Assembly: GCA_934182465.1 (NCBI GenBank)
Contig: CAKPRG010000005.1
Location: 1 to 64,000, forward strand
Direction of reading: 5' to 3'
From: an uncultured Clostridia bacterium
GTDB taxonomy: Bacteria > Bacillota > Clostridia > TANB77 > CAG-508
Length of the DNA stretch: 64,000 nt
Shown one piece after another: positions 34,344-43,289 of this stretch. The position numbers and the translations under genes are program-made. Every line of letters starts with the position of its first letter. Positions within the stretch are counted from its first letter, which is position 1. The notes below the pieces were generated by a model, which was not told the DNA's origin, did no database searches, and saw nothing but the letters and a program-made list of their open reading frames with translations.

Positions 34344-34433
34344 TATAATAAGAAAGTGATTTTTACTTCATATTATAGAAAGGCTAATGCCTAACTTTGA
34401 ATACAAGTCTTTTGAAAAAATTGGTGTGAATAA
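34344..34433. repeat. Dispersed hairpin repeat, copy D
   Basis: Diverged copy: TATAATAAGAAAGTG...ACTTCATATTATA hairpin, AAAGGCTAATGCCTAACTTTG, then ACAAGTCTTTTGAAAAAATTGG, in the same order as at 58001. It ends just before the 3' end of the minus-strand gene. Confidence 0.6.
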
Positions 34434-34436
34434 CAA

Positions 34437-35624
34437 TTAATTATCTAATTTTGTTAAATTCTTAACAGAAATATTATTATTTTCTTTTATTATAATAGCT
34501 GAATAATGATTTTCAATTTTTTTCTTTTCAGAATCCATATAAGATGCAGTAGCATTTAATTCATAAAAACCGTTTTCTCTTTGTGTTATAGAATTAATGT
34601 TTATGGTATATTCAATAGAAATATCTTTGTTTTGAGATTTGTTTTCTCTATTAATAGCTGTGATAAGAGAAGTTTTTGCTGATTTTAAATCATCAGCAGT
34701 AAAATTATATAAATTTATTAAATGGTAAGTTGTATCAAAATCTTCTGTTAAATTCTTAGGTACGATAGATGTTATATAATATGGTACATAAGAATAATCT
34801 TCATTTAATTGTACATTTATAGAAACTTCATAATTAATAGTACTATCAGTTGTTATTCTAGAAATTTGTGCGATAACATTATATCCATCATTTGTTGTTG
34901 ATTCAATTTTTGCATCAGTACATTTATATTGTTCTAATATATTTGAGCTTTTTCCATATTCGTAGGATTTTGAATATCCAGAATAAGTAACATAATCTTC
35001 ATAAGTTGCTAAAGGTTCAGTTATTTGAATTTTGCTTATGTCGTAAATAAATTTATTGACATTTTCTACATTTTTTGCAAATTGAGTATTCATTGTATTT
35101 AATCCAGAAGATTTACTTGCTTGTGAATCAAAATACTTCATTGCCATATATACATAAATTGTATTTTTTTCTAATTCATCATTATTTAAATTAGATAGAC
35201 GATTTATTGCGTACCCATAATAATTTAAAAAGTTTTTAAAATCTTCTATTGCAAAAGTATTTGAATTAGAAACTTCTGAAGAAATTTGGTTTTCATTTTC
35301 CAAATTAGATGTTTCAGATAAATTGGTATTTTGATTTATTGTTTTATCAATTAATTCAATAGAATTTTCTTTTTCTTTTGGCGAATCCGATAATTTTGTA
35401 TCAGACTTATTTTCATATAAATATAAAATTAATGCAACTAACAATAGTATAATAATTAATAGAAAAATAATAAAATTTTTTTGGGCTTGTGAAACTTTTT
35501 TGGGTTTTACTTTTTCATTTGGAATATAATTGTTAATTGTATTTTTGTTTGAATCAGTTATGTACTTGTCTTGTGATAAAGTGTTTCTAATTTTGTTATC
35601 ATTATTGTTATTAAAATTGTTCAT
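34437..35624 (-). CDS. Membrane-anchored extracytoplasmic protein, 395 aa
   Basis: An Asn-rich cytoplasmic N-terminus (about 1-45) is followed by one transmembrane helix (about 50-68, FIIFLLIIILLLVALILYLY), a Ser/Asn/Glu linker and a long exported domain without recognised motifs. AGAGGA lies upstream of the start. The gene follows the sigma factor gene by 52 bp on the same strand. By position it could be the cognate anti-sigma or sensor protein, but no zinc-binding anti-sigma motif is visible in the short N-terminus, so function is unassigned. Confidence 0.65.
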   Translation of the reverse strand: MNNFNNNNDNKIRNTLSQDKYITDSNKNTINNYIPNEKVKPKKVSQAQKNFIIFLLIIILLLVALILYLYENKSDTKLSDSPKEKENSIELIDKTINQNTNLSETSNLENENQISSEVSNSNTFAIEDFKNFLNYYGYAINRLSNLNNDELEKNTIYVYMAMKYFDSQASKSSGLNTMNTQFAKNVENVNKFIYDISKIQITEPLATYEDYVTYSGYSKSYEYGKSSNILEQYKCTDAKIESTTNDGYNVIAQISRITTDSTINYEVSINVQLNEDYSYVPYYITSIVPKNLTEDFDTTYHLINLYNFTADDLKSAKTSLITAINRENKSQNKDISIEYTININSITQRENGFYELNATASYMDSEKKKIENHYSAIIIKENNNISVKNLTKLDN

Positions 35625-35676
35625 GAATTTTAATCCTCTCTTTAAATATTTAGTTTTAAAAGGAAAAGCTTAGCTT

Positions 35677-36174
35677 TTATTCGTTAAATAAAATTGAATT
35701 TAATTCAGTTCGTGCTTTTTCTATTTTCTTTTTTGTTTCATGTTCAGATATTCTAAGAAGTTTGGAAATTTCTTTTTCATTTAATCCTATATAAAAATAA
35801 AGTAAAGCTGCTAAACGAATTTCAATTTCAAGTCTAGAAATACATTGCTCAACTAATGAATTTTCTTTATAATTTTCGTAAGATGTGTATGGTGTAGCAG
35901 GAGGTAATGCAATTGGATTTTTTGCTTTACTTTCTTCTAAAGCATCACATGTTAAAATTAATTGATTTAAAATCCATATTAAAAATGTATCTTCATTTTT
36001 GCAACTTTTTATTTCACGATAAGAAACAAAAAAAGTTCGCTCTAAAGCTAGATTTATTTCACTTTCTTCTTGAAAAAATACTCTAGCTGTTTTATAAATT
36101 GCATATTGATTATTTAAAATTAATTCTTCAAAAGCAGATTTATCACCACTTTTGGCTTTGTCTAATAAATTCAT
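35677..36174 (-). CDS. ECF-type RNA polymerase sigma factor
   Basis: The 165-aa protein has a shortened region 2 (MNLLDKAKSGDKSAFEELIL...YAIYKTARVFF) and a region 4 helix-turn-helix (LRLAALLYFYIGLNEKEISKLLRISEHETKKKIEKARTEL, read with EIRLAAL). This is the size and layout of extracytoplasmic-function sigma factors. The -10 recognition part is diverged. It is first in a two-gene minus-strand operon with the membrane protein. The start has CGAGG upstream. Confidence 0.75.
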   Translation of the reverse strand: MNLLDKAKSGDKSAFEELILNNQYAIYKTARVFFQEESEINLALERTFFVSYREIKSCKNEDTFLIWILNQLILTCDALEESKAKNPIALPPATPYTSYENYKENSLVEQCISRLEIEIRLAALLYFYIGLNEKEISKLLRISEHETKKKIEKARTELNSILFNE

Positions 36175-36318
36175 ATAAACCTCGTATCAAATATTTAAAT
36201 TTAAATTATTCTGATATAACTATAATTAAATTATCACATATTTTTAAGTTTTGGTCAATTAAATAATTGAAAATTCAATTAAATTTGTGTTGTTATATAA
36301 TGTCGAAAAATGTGTTTA

Positions 36319-36355
36319 CATAAAGTTTGACTTTATGCAAAAGAAATGATATAAT
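36319..36355 (+). promoter_or_regulatory. Promoter with overlapping palindromic operator candidate
   Basis: TTGACT (36327-36332), 17-nt spacer and TATAAT (36350-36355). A perfect inverted repeat CATAAAGT/ACTTTATG (36319-36326 with 36330-36337, 3-nt gap) covers the -35 box, the position expected for a repressor site. Confidence 0.6.
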
Positions 36356-36403
36356 ACTAATTATGAAACAACAATGTGTGTATGATAGATGGAGGTACAT
36401 ATT

Positions 36404-36724
36404 ATGACAAAACGCAGAGATGAAAATTTAAAGAAGGCACTAGAAACAAGTATTGGAGGCAAGATAGGTCTTAGCGAAGAAGATTTTGAGAGACTTGGAA
36501 TTAAACGGGAAGAATTAGATACGTTAGCAGGTGTGTATATCAATCAGCAGTATCAAATTTCTATAATTGTAGACAATTTGTTGGCATACCCATCATTGCT
36601 CAGAAAAGTTGTAGAGCTGAGAAAAAATCAGGGAATCTTTTTGATTTCCTTAGCGAATACTAGGGATGCACAAAAACCGTTTATCAAGCAAAATGGAAAC
36701 TGTGCCTACTTATACATCAGATAG
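36404..36724 (+). CDS. Hypothetical protein, 106 aa, unusual composition
   Basis: The ORF starts at an ATG behind GGAGGT (the in-frame ATG at 36389 overlaps that site). The protein is charged and helical in its first half (KKALETSIGGKIGLSEEDFERLGIKREEL) with a hydrophobic IIVDNLLAYPSLLRKVVELR segment. Codon use is clearly less AT-biased than in the flanking genes, like the ORF at 1806. It is an independent unit with its own promoter, operator-like palindrome and terminator. No family recognised; recent transfer is possible. Confidence 0.65.
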   Translation: MTKRRDENLKKALETSIGGKIGLSEEDFERLGIKREELDTLAGVYINQQYQISIIVDNLLAYPSLLRKVVELRKNQGIFLISLANTRDAQKPFIKQNGNCAYLYIR

Positions 36725-36762
36725 TAGACAGTACCAAAAGAAAAAAACAATGTGTGGCATTG

Positions 36763-36789
36763 GGAGGGCGATTGCCCTCCTTTCTTTTA
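36763..36789 (+). terminator. GC-rich terminator after the 106-aa ORF
   Basis: GGAGGGC-GATT-GCCCTCC (36763-36780) followed by TTTCTTTT. Confidence 0.85.
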
Positions 36790-36884
36790 TATATAATAAC
36801 AAAGTGTCATCCACTTTTGTTATATATAGGAAAATGTTTTGCATTTCATATTATATAAAGGTTTACGTCCAACTTTGCACACAA
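36790..36884. repeat. Dispersed hairpin repeat, copy E
   Basis: Two stacked hairpins: TATATAATAACAAAGTG with CACTTTTGTTATATATA (36790-36806 with 36812-36828), and TATAGGAAAATG with CATTTCATATTAT. These are followed by AAAGGTTTACGTCCAACTTTGCACACAA, nearly identical to the matching part of the copy at 58001. Confidence 0.7.
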
Positions 36885-36971
36885 ATTTAATAAGATAAAA
36901 TTTGCCAAAATTCGCATATTGTTGTATTATGTAATAAGTAAATTTAATTAAAAAGAAAATGGAGAACAGAA

Positions 36972-37706
36972 ATGAGAAACATAAAATTGGTAATAGAATA
37001 CGACGGAAAAGGATTTAATGGATGGCAAAAACAACCAAACAAACTAAATATACAAGGAGAGATTGAAAAAGCAATTGGAGAAATTACTGGTGAAGAAATA
37101 GAACTAATTGCTTCTGGAAGAACAGATGCAGGAGTACATAGCCTTGGGCAAGTTGCAAATTTTAAAACAAATTCAAAAATAGATATAGACAAATTTCCTT
37201 ATGCTATAAATTCAAAACTTAAAAAAAGTATTGTAATAAAATCAGCAGAAGAAGTACCAGAAAGATTTCATAGTAGATACTCTGTTCATTCAAAAACATA
37301 TAGATACACAATAAATAACTCAAAATTTGGAACAGCTTTATATAGAGATATGGAATATCATTTTCCAATAAAATTAGATGAAAATAAAATGCAAGAAGCA
37401 GCAAAATATTTTGAAGGAGAACATGATTTTAAAGCTTTTAAAGCTAGTGGTACAAGTAGTAAAAGTAGTGTAAGAATTATATACAAAGCAGTAGTAAAAA
37501 GAAAAGATGATAGAGTAATAATAGAACTTACTGGAAATGGATTTTTATACAATATGGTTAGAATTATTGCAGGAACTTTAGTTGATGTAGGCATTGGAAA
37601 AATTGAGCCAGAAGAAATAAAAAATATAATTGAAGAAAAAGATAGAAAAAAAGCAGGAAAAACATTACCAGCTAGAGGATTGTGCTTACTTGAAGTACAA
37701 TATTAG
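36972..37706 (+). CDS. truA: tRNA pseudouridine synthase A
   Basis: The 244-aa protein isomerises uridines 38-40 of the tRNA anticodon arm. The catalytic Asp is in SGRTDAGVHSLGQVANF (residues about 48-64). KTYRYTI and GNGFLYNMVRIIAGTL are also diagnostic. Length is normal. A weak GGAGA-type site precedes the ATG. Confidence 0.96.
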   Translation: MRNIKLVIEYDGKGFNGWQKQPNKLNIQGEIEKAIGEITGEEIELIASGRTDAGVHSLGQVANFKTNSKIDIDKFPYAINSKLKKSIVIKSAEEVPERFHSRYSVHSKTYRYTINNSKFGTALYRDMEYHFPIKLDENKMQEAAKYFEGEHDFKAFKASGTSSKSSVRIIYKAVVKRKDDRVIIELTGNGFLYNMVRIIAGTLVDVGIGKIEPEEIKNIIEEKDRKKAGKTLPARGLCLLEVQY

Positions 37707-37790
37707 TATGATAAAATTTGAATATATTTTGGAACTAAAAAACAAGTAATGAATAAAATATATTAAACTTCTAATATACAAGGAGGAAAT

Positions 37791-38165
37791 ATGAATACTT
37801 TACTTGTTTTTTTTGCAATTCCAGTTGCAATTGTTGTACTTTCGATTATATTAGAAACACTGTTGCACAATCCATATAAAGTTGCTGGAATATTTTTCTC
37901 AATACTACTAGTAACAGTTTTTGCAATTGATACAACAGCTACATTGATAGCTTTATTAATCGTGTATACTGTTTTATCATTAATTACTGCATATTTAGTA
38001 AAATTATTATGCGAAAGAAGACCATTTCCATGTTACAGAAATTATTGTAATGCACCTGTTAATAACACATTATTTGAAGGTGATGAAGAATCAAATAATG
38101 ATGGAATTTATTATTCTAATCAATATAATAATGATCAAAATTATAGATATAATCGATATAGATAA
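37791..38165 (+). CDS. Small membrane protein, 124 aa
   Basis: Three hydrophobic helices (about 2-25, 30-48 and 50-72) are followed by a Cys/Arg motif (LCERRPFPCYRNYC) and an Asn/Tyr-rich hydrophilic tail. The N-terminal layout recalls small DUF2651-type membrane proteins, but this is weak. AAGGAGG precedes the ATG and a terminator follows, so it is probably monocistronic. Function unknown. Confidence 0.6.
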   Translation: MNTLLVFFAIPVAIVVLSIILETLLHNPYKVAGIFFSILLVTVFAIDTTATLIALLIVYTVLSLITAYLVKLLCERRPFPCYRNYCNAPVNNTLFEGDEESNNDGIYYSNQYNNDQNYRYNRYR

Positions 38166-38258
38166 AATAGAATTTGAAAAAATATATAAGATAATAAAAG
38201 TTAAAAAAATTAAAGTGAAAATGATATTAACAAACAATGTTAATATATCAAAAAATCT

Positions 38259-38301
38259 AAAAAACACTACAATAGCTAGAGGTGCTAATGCAGTGTTTTT
38301 T
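38259..38301 (+). terminator. Terminator after the 124-aa membrane protein
   Basis: AAAAAACACT/AGTGTTTTTT (38259-38268 with 38292-38301) with an internal AGCTAG-containing loop. Confidence 0.75.
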
Positions 38302-38372
38302 TGTTTTTAAAACTTGAACTTTAACCTTGAAAATAACAATATCGCATGATATAATTCAACTGAATTAAAGAG

Positions 38373-39263
38373 GTGAGAAAAATTAAAATAGCAGTAATAT
38401 CAGATATACATGGAAACAGTGAGGCTCTAAAAGCAGCCATATTAGATGCACAAAAAAATAATGTAGATGAATATATTTTTCCAGGGGATTTAGTAAATGA
38501 TTTACCTTTTGGTAATGAAACTTTAGAAATAATAAAAAATACAAGCAATTACATAATAGAAGGAAATAAAGAAGAATATTTAAAAGAATATAATAAATCA
38601 CAGTATACATGGCCAAATTTACAATTTAAAAATGTTAAATTTATGAATGATGAACTAACAAAGGAAAATTTAGATTTTATTTTTAAATTACCTGTAAATC
38701 TAAATTTAGAATTTGAAGAAGTTAAATTTAAAGTAGTACATGGTTCACCCAAAAGCATAGAAGAACAAATACATAAAGTTGATGAAGATTTAATAAATAA
38801 ATATGCAAATTCGTTAGAGGAAGATGTTTTAATTTTTGCACACTCTCATGAACCAGTTTGGTATAGAAATATTAATGGCAAACTATTAGTAAATGTAGGA
38901 TGTGCAGGTGTATCACCATATTATTTAACAAAAGCAGAATATGTTATTTTACATATCAATAATAAAAAAGTAGAAGTTGAAAAAAGACTAGTTCCTTATG
39001 ATTTGTCAATTGTAAAAAATAAAATAGAAAAATGTGGAATACTAGAGTACGATAAAGTTTTAATGAGTTTAACATATGCAGCTTTAGCTGGAAATGGAAA
39101 AATAAGACATCAATTTTTTGTAGAAGCAAAAGAAGAAATGGAAAAAAGGCATCACAATTTATATAGACCAGATGCTAAAGGAATATATAAATATTTTAAA
39201 TTATATGATGATGATATATGGATAAATTTATACAATAAATATAAACAATATTTTGAATTTTAA
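38373..39263 (+). CDS. Calcineurin-like metallophosphoesterase
   Basis: The product is a metallophosphatase of the YfcE/DevT-like group: IAVISDIHGNSEAL (first metal motif), FPGDLVND, YIIEGNKEEYL (GNH-type motif with Asn), VVHGSPKS and FAHSHEPVW, which supply the remaining His ligands. The substrate cannot be read. The C-terminal third (about 220-296) is an unassigned extension. The GTG at 38373 overlaps the AAAGAGG site; an ATT at 38382 is spaced better from it but would be a rare start, so GTG is kept. Confidence 0.83.
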   Translation: MRKIKIAVISDIHGNSEALKAAILDAQKNNVDEYIFPGDLVNDLPFGNETLEIIKNTSNYIIEGNKEEYLKEYNKSQYTWPNLQFKNVKFMNDELTKENLDFIFKLPVNLNLEFEEVKFKVVHGSPKSIEEQIHKVDEDLINKYANSLEEDVLIFAHSHEPVWYRNINGKLLVNVGCAGVSPYYLTKAEYVILHINNKKVEVEKRLVPYDLSIVKNKIEKCGILEYDKVLMSLTYAALAGNGKIRHQFFVEAKEEMEKRHHNLYRPDAKGIYKYFKLYDDDIWINLYNKYKQYFEF

Positions 39264-39339
39264 ATGTTAAAGGGTTATAGGGAAGCCTTTATCAAAATAG
39301 ATAATAAAAACCTAAATAATATTAATGCAAGGAATAAAA

Positions 39340-39576
39340 ATGAGATTAGATAAATTTTTAAAGGTTAGTAGAGTAATAAAAAGAAGAACTGTTGCAAATG
39401 ATGCAGCAGATATGGGCAGAGTTTCAGTAAATGGAAAAGTTGTAAAACCTAGTTACGAAGTTAAAGAGGGAGATATAGTGGAAATAAAATTTGGAGATAA
39501 AGTATCAAAATTTCAAATTTTAAAAGTTCCAAAAGTAGCAGGAAAAGATATGGGAGAACTTATAAAAATATTATAA
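39340..39576 (+). CDS. rqcP: RqcP, S4-domain ribosome quality-control factor
   Basis: The 78-aa protein is one S4 RNA-binding domain (MRLDKFLKVSRVIKRRTVAN...GRVSVNGKVVKPSYEVKEGDIVEI), matching RqcP (YabO) in length and sequence. RqcP helps RqcH add poly-alanine tails to stalled chains on 50S subunits. The in-frame ATG at 39325 precedes the AAGGA site, so 39340 is used. dnaE follows 15 bp later. Confidence 0.88.
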   Translation: MRLDKFLKVSRVIKRRTVANDAADMGRVSVNGKVVKPSYEVKEGDIVEIKFGDKVSKFQILKVPKVAGKDMGELIKIL

Positions 39577-39591
39577 TTTGAGGAGAAAATT

Positions 39592-42500
39592 ATGCCAGAT
39601 TTTGTACATTTGCACATACATAGTGAATATAGCTTATTAGATGGAATGTGTAGAATTAAAGATTTACCAAAAAGAGCAAAAGAATTAGGAATGAAATCAA
39701 TTGCACTAACAGACCATGGAGTTATGTTTGGTGCAGTTAGTTTTTTTCAAGAATGTCAAAAAGAAGGAATAAAGCCAATCATAGGTTGTGAAGTGTATGT
39801 TGCACCAAGAAGTAGACTTCAAAAAGAGGCAGGAATAGATGATAAATATTATCATTTAATATTGCTAGCAAAAAACAAAGAAGGATATCAAAATTTAATA
39901 AAATTAGTTTCAATTTCATACACAGAAGGTTACTATTATAAGCCTCGTATAGATCACGAAGTTTTAGAAAAATACAAAGATGGATTAATTTGTTTAAGTG
40001 CATGCTTAGCAGGTGAAGTAAATAGAGCTATAATGGTACAAGACATGGAAAAAGCAAAAGATGTTGCTTTATGGTACAAAAGTGTATTTGGTGATGATTA
40101 TTATTTAGAGATACAAAATAATGGTTTGGCAGAACAAGTAATTGCAAATCAAAATTTAATTTCACTATCAAAGGAATTAGATATTCCATTAGTTGCTACA
40201 AATGATGCACATTACTTAAAAAAAGAAGACAGTTATAATCACGAGATTTTATTGTGTATACAAACTGGCAAAAAGATGACTGATGAAGATAGAATGCGTT
40301 TTGAAACAGATGAATTTTATGTAAAATCTCCTGAAGAAATGGCAGACTATTTTTCAAATGTTCCAGAAGCTATTGAAAATACAGTGAAAATTGCAGAAAA
40401 ATGTAATTTTGAATTTGAATTTGGTGTTACAAAACTACCAAATTATGATGTTCCAGAAGAATTTAAAACACATGCTGAATATTTTAGAAAATTATGTAAT
40501 GATGGAATAAAAGAAAGATATGGAGAAAATCCAAGCAAAGAAGTTTTAGACAGATTAGAATATGAAACTGGTATTATAGAAAAAATGGGATATGTAGATT
40601 ATTATCTTATTGTTTGGGATTATATTCATTATGCAAAATCTGTTGGTATACCAGTAGGGCCAGGGCGTGGATCTGGAGCAGGTTCAATAGCCGCATACGC
40701 TATTGGAATTACAGATATAGATCCATTAAAATATAATTTGCTTTTTGAAAGATTTTTAAATCCAGAAAGAATCAGTATGCCCGATTTTGATGTTGATTTT
40801 TCTGATGAAAGAAGACAAGAAGTTATAGATTATGTTGCAAGAAAATATGGAAGAGATCATGTTTCTCAAATTGTTACATTCGGTACAATGTCAGCTCGAA
40901 GTGTAATTCGTGATGTCGGAAGAGTACTTGATGTACCTTATGGAGAAGTTGATAAACTTGCTAAAATGATACCAATGGAAATTCATATTACTATAGATAA
41001 AGCTTTGCAAGAAAATAGAGAATTTAGAGAATTATATGAATCAGATGAAACAACAAAGAAAATAATTGATATAGCAAAAGGATTAGAAGGTATGCCAAGA
41101 AATGCATCAACACATGCTTGTGGTGTTGTAATTACCAAAAATCCAGTAGATACTTATGTACCATTATATGTAAATGATGGAAACGTTGTAGCTCAATACA
41201 CAATGACTTTATTAGAACAACTTGGATTATTAAAAATGGACTTTTTAGGGCTTAGAACATTAAGTGTTATAGCAAATTGTTTAGATTTAATAAAACAAAA
41301 TAGAGGAATTGATGTAAAGTTTGATGAAAAAATGGATGATCCAAAAGTTTATAAATTATGGCAAGAAGGAAAAACTTATGGTATATTCCAATTTGAAAGT
41401 GCTGGAATTACAAACTTCATGAAAGAACTAAAACCAGATTGCTTAGAAGATATTGTTGCAGGTGTTTCTTTGTACCGTCCAGGACCAATGGATCAAATTC
41501 CTAGATATATTAGAGGAAAACAAAATCCAGGACATAATGAATATACACATCCGGCATTAGAGCCTATTTTAAATGTAACTTATGGTTGTATGGTATATCA
41601 AGAGCAAGTAATGCAAATAGTTAGAAATTTAGCTGGGTATTCATTAGGAAGAGCAGATTTAGTTCGTAGAGCAATGGGAAAGAAAAAGCTTGATGTAATG
41701 GAAAAAGAAAGAGAAGTCTTTATAAATGGTCAAGTTGATGAAGCTGGAAATATTGTAGTTCCTGGTTGTGTTAGAAATGGAATTGATGCAGTTTCTGCAA
41801 ATAAAATTTTTGATGAAATGGCTGAATTTGCAAAATATGCTTTTAATAAATCTCATGCTGCTGCATATGCAGTTATATCATATAGAACAGCATACTTGAA
41901 AGCATACTATAAAGAAGAATTGATGGCAGCTACACTAAATAGCTTTTTGGGAAATTTAGATAAAGTACCATTATATATTGAAGAATGTAAAAACATGGGA
42001 ATTGAAGTACTAAATCCTAGCATAAATGAAAGTGAAACAAAGTTTACAGTTTCACACAATAAAATAAGATTTGGTTTAGGAAGTATAAAAAATGTAGGAT
42101 TATCAGCAATTAACAGTATTGTTGAAGAGAGAAAGAAAAATGGACCTTATGAAAGTTTTACAGCTTTTTGTGAAAGGATAAAAGATGAAGCGGTAAATAA
42201 AAAATGCTTAGAAAGTCTAATAAAAGCAGGAGCTTTTGACGAACTTGGAAAAAATAGAGCTACATTACTTGCATCATTCGAAAATATTGTAGATACAATA
42301 AGCAGTTACAATAAAAAAGGCATGGAAGATCAAGTTTCTATGTTTGATATATTAAGTGAAACAGAAGAGATTAAGGAAACACAAAAATATGTATTTGAAG
42401 AAAAGCCAGAAATGGATCAAAAAGATTTGCTAAGTATGGAAAAAGAAATGCTTGGAATATATATTTCTGGTCATCCATTAGAAAAATATAGAGAAATAAT

Positions 42501-43113
42501 AGAAAAAAATACAAATATTAATACATTAGATTTGCTACAAATTTCAGATGATTTGCAAGAATTTGGAAAAACATCAAATTATAAAGATGGACAAAATATA
42601 AAAATTGTAGGAATTATAAGTAAAGTAAAAAAGAAATTTACTAAGAAAAATACAATAATGGCATTTATTACATTGGAAGATTTGCATGGATTAGCAGAAA
42701 TAATTGCATTTGATAGTTGTTACTCTAGATTTAGTAATTCTATTATTGAAGAAAATATTGTTGTTGTAGATGGTAGACTTAGTATTAGAGAAGATGAAGA
42801 ACCTAAAATTGTTGCTACAACAATTGTTGACTTTAATGAAAATATGCAATCTAATATTGGAAAAACAGAAAATACAAGAGTACAAAAAGCGAATACTATT
42901 AAAACTTTGAATGTGAATATAACAAATTTGAGTGAAGAACAAAAAGATAAACTTAGAGGAGCAATAAAGTTTTTTGGTGGAGATAAATCAAATGTGAAAA
43001 TGCAAATTACAGAAAACGAAGTTGCTAAACCATGTGGAGTAGTTTATTTAACAGACAAAATTTTAGCAAAATTTGAAGAAATTGTTGGCAAAGAAAATAT
43101 AAGTATAATTTAA
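39592..43113 (+). CDS. dnaE: DNA polymerase III subunit alpha, DnaE type
   Basis: The 1173-aa protein has an N-terminal PHP domain (FVHLHIHSEYSLLDGMC, TDHGVMFGAV), the polymerase core with GPGRGSGAGSIAAYAIGI and the catalytic SMPDFDVDFSD, FNKSHAAAYAVISYRTAYLK, and a C-terminal OB domain (IKIVGIISKVKKKFTKKN). This is the DnaE1/DnaE3 layout without the exonuclease of PolC. In Firmicutes DnaE works with PolC at the fork. GGAG precedes the ATG. It is probably co-transcribed with rqcP. Confidence 0.97.
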   Translation: MPDFVHLHIHSEYSLLDGMCRIKDLPKRAKELGMKSIALTDHGVMFGAVSFFQECQKEGIKPIIGCEVYVAPRSRLQKEAGIDDKYYHLILLAKNKEGYQNLIKLVSISYTEGYYYKPRIDHEVLEKYKDGLICLSACLAGEVNRAIMVQDMEKAKDVALWYKSVFGDDYYLEIQNNGLAEQVIANQNLISLSKELDIPLVATNDAHYLKKEDSYNHEILLCIQTGKKMTDEDRMRFETDEFYVKSPEEMADYFSNVPEAIENTVKIAEKCNFEFEFGVTKLPNYDVPEEFKTHAEYFRKLCNDGIKERYGENPSKEVLDRLEYETGIIEKMGYVDYYLIVWDYIHYAKSVGIPVGPGRGSGAGSIAAYAIGITDIDPLKYNLLFERFLNPERISMPDFDVDFSDERRQEVIDYVARKYGRDHVSQIVTFGTMSARSVIRDVGRVLDVPYGEVDKLAKMIPMEIHITIDKALQENREFRELYESDETTKKIIDIAKGLEGMPRNASTHACGVVITKNPVDTYVPLYVNDGNVVAQYTMTLLEQLGLLKMDFLGLRTLSVIANCLDLIKQNRGIDVKFDEKMDDPKVYKLWQEGKTYGIFQFESAGITNFMKELKPDCLEDIVAGVSLYRPGPMDQIPRYIRGKQNPGHNEYTHPALEPILNVTYGCMVYQEQVMQIVRNLAGYSLGRADLVRRAMGKKKLDVMEKEREVFINGQVDEAGNIVVPGCVRNGIDAVSANKIFDEMAEFAKYAFNKSHAAAYAVISYRTAYLKAYYKEELMAATLNSFLGNLDKVPLYIEECKNMGIEVLNPSINESETKFTVSHNKIRFGLGSIKNVGLSAINSIVEERKKNGPYESFTAFCERIKDEAVNKKCLESLIKAGAFDELGKNRATLLASFENIVDTISSYNKKGMEDQVSMFDILSETEEIKETQKYVFEEKPEMDQKDLLSMEKEMLGIYISGHPLEKYREIIEKNTNINTLDLLQISDDLQEFGKTSNYKDGQNIKIVGIISKVKKKFTKKNTIMAFITLEDLHGLAEIIAFDSCYSRFSNSIIEENIVVVDGRLSIREDEEPKIVATTIVDFNENMQSNIGKTENTRVQKANTIKTLNVNITNLSEEQKDKLRGAIKFFGGDKSNVKMQITENEVAKPCGVVYLTDKILAKFEEIVGKENISII

Positions 43114-43289
43114 AGCAAATTTTTGGAGTTAAGTTAAATGTGATTCTATAAAACTTTATACAGTAAACAACTTATACGAGAAAAGCAAATTTTTGCCAAA
43201 TACAATTCTTATAGCATTGACTTTTAAAGCAATATTTTATATTATATATACAAATAAAAACAAAACATAATAACTTTTGGAGGTAAATT

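Noticed and set aside
36666..36890. 74-aa frame overlapping the 106-aa ORF end
   Set aside because: It overlaps the better-supported gene in another frame and continues through the terminator and repeat.
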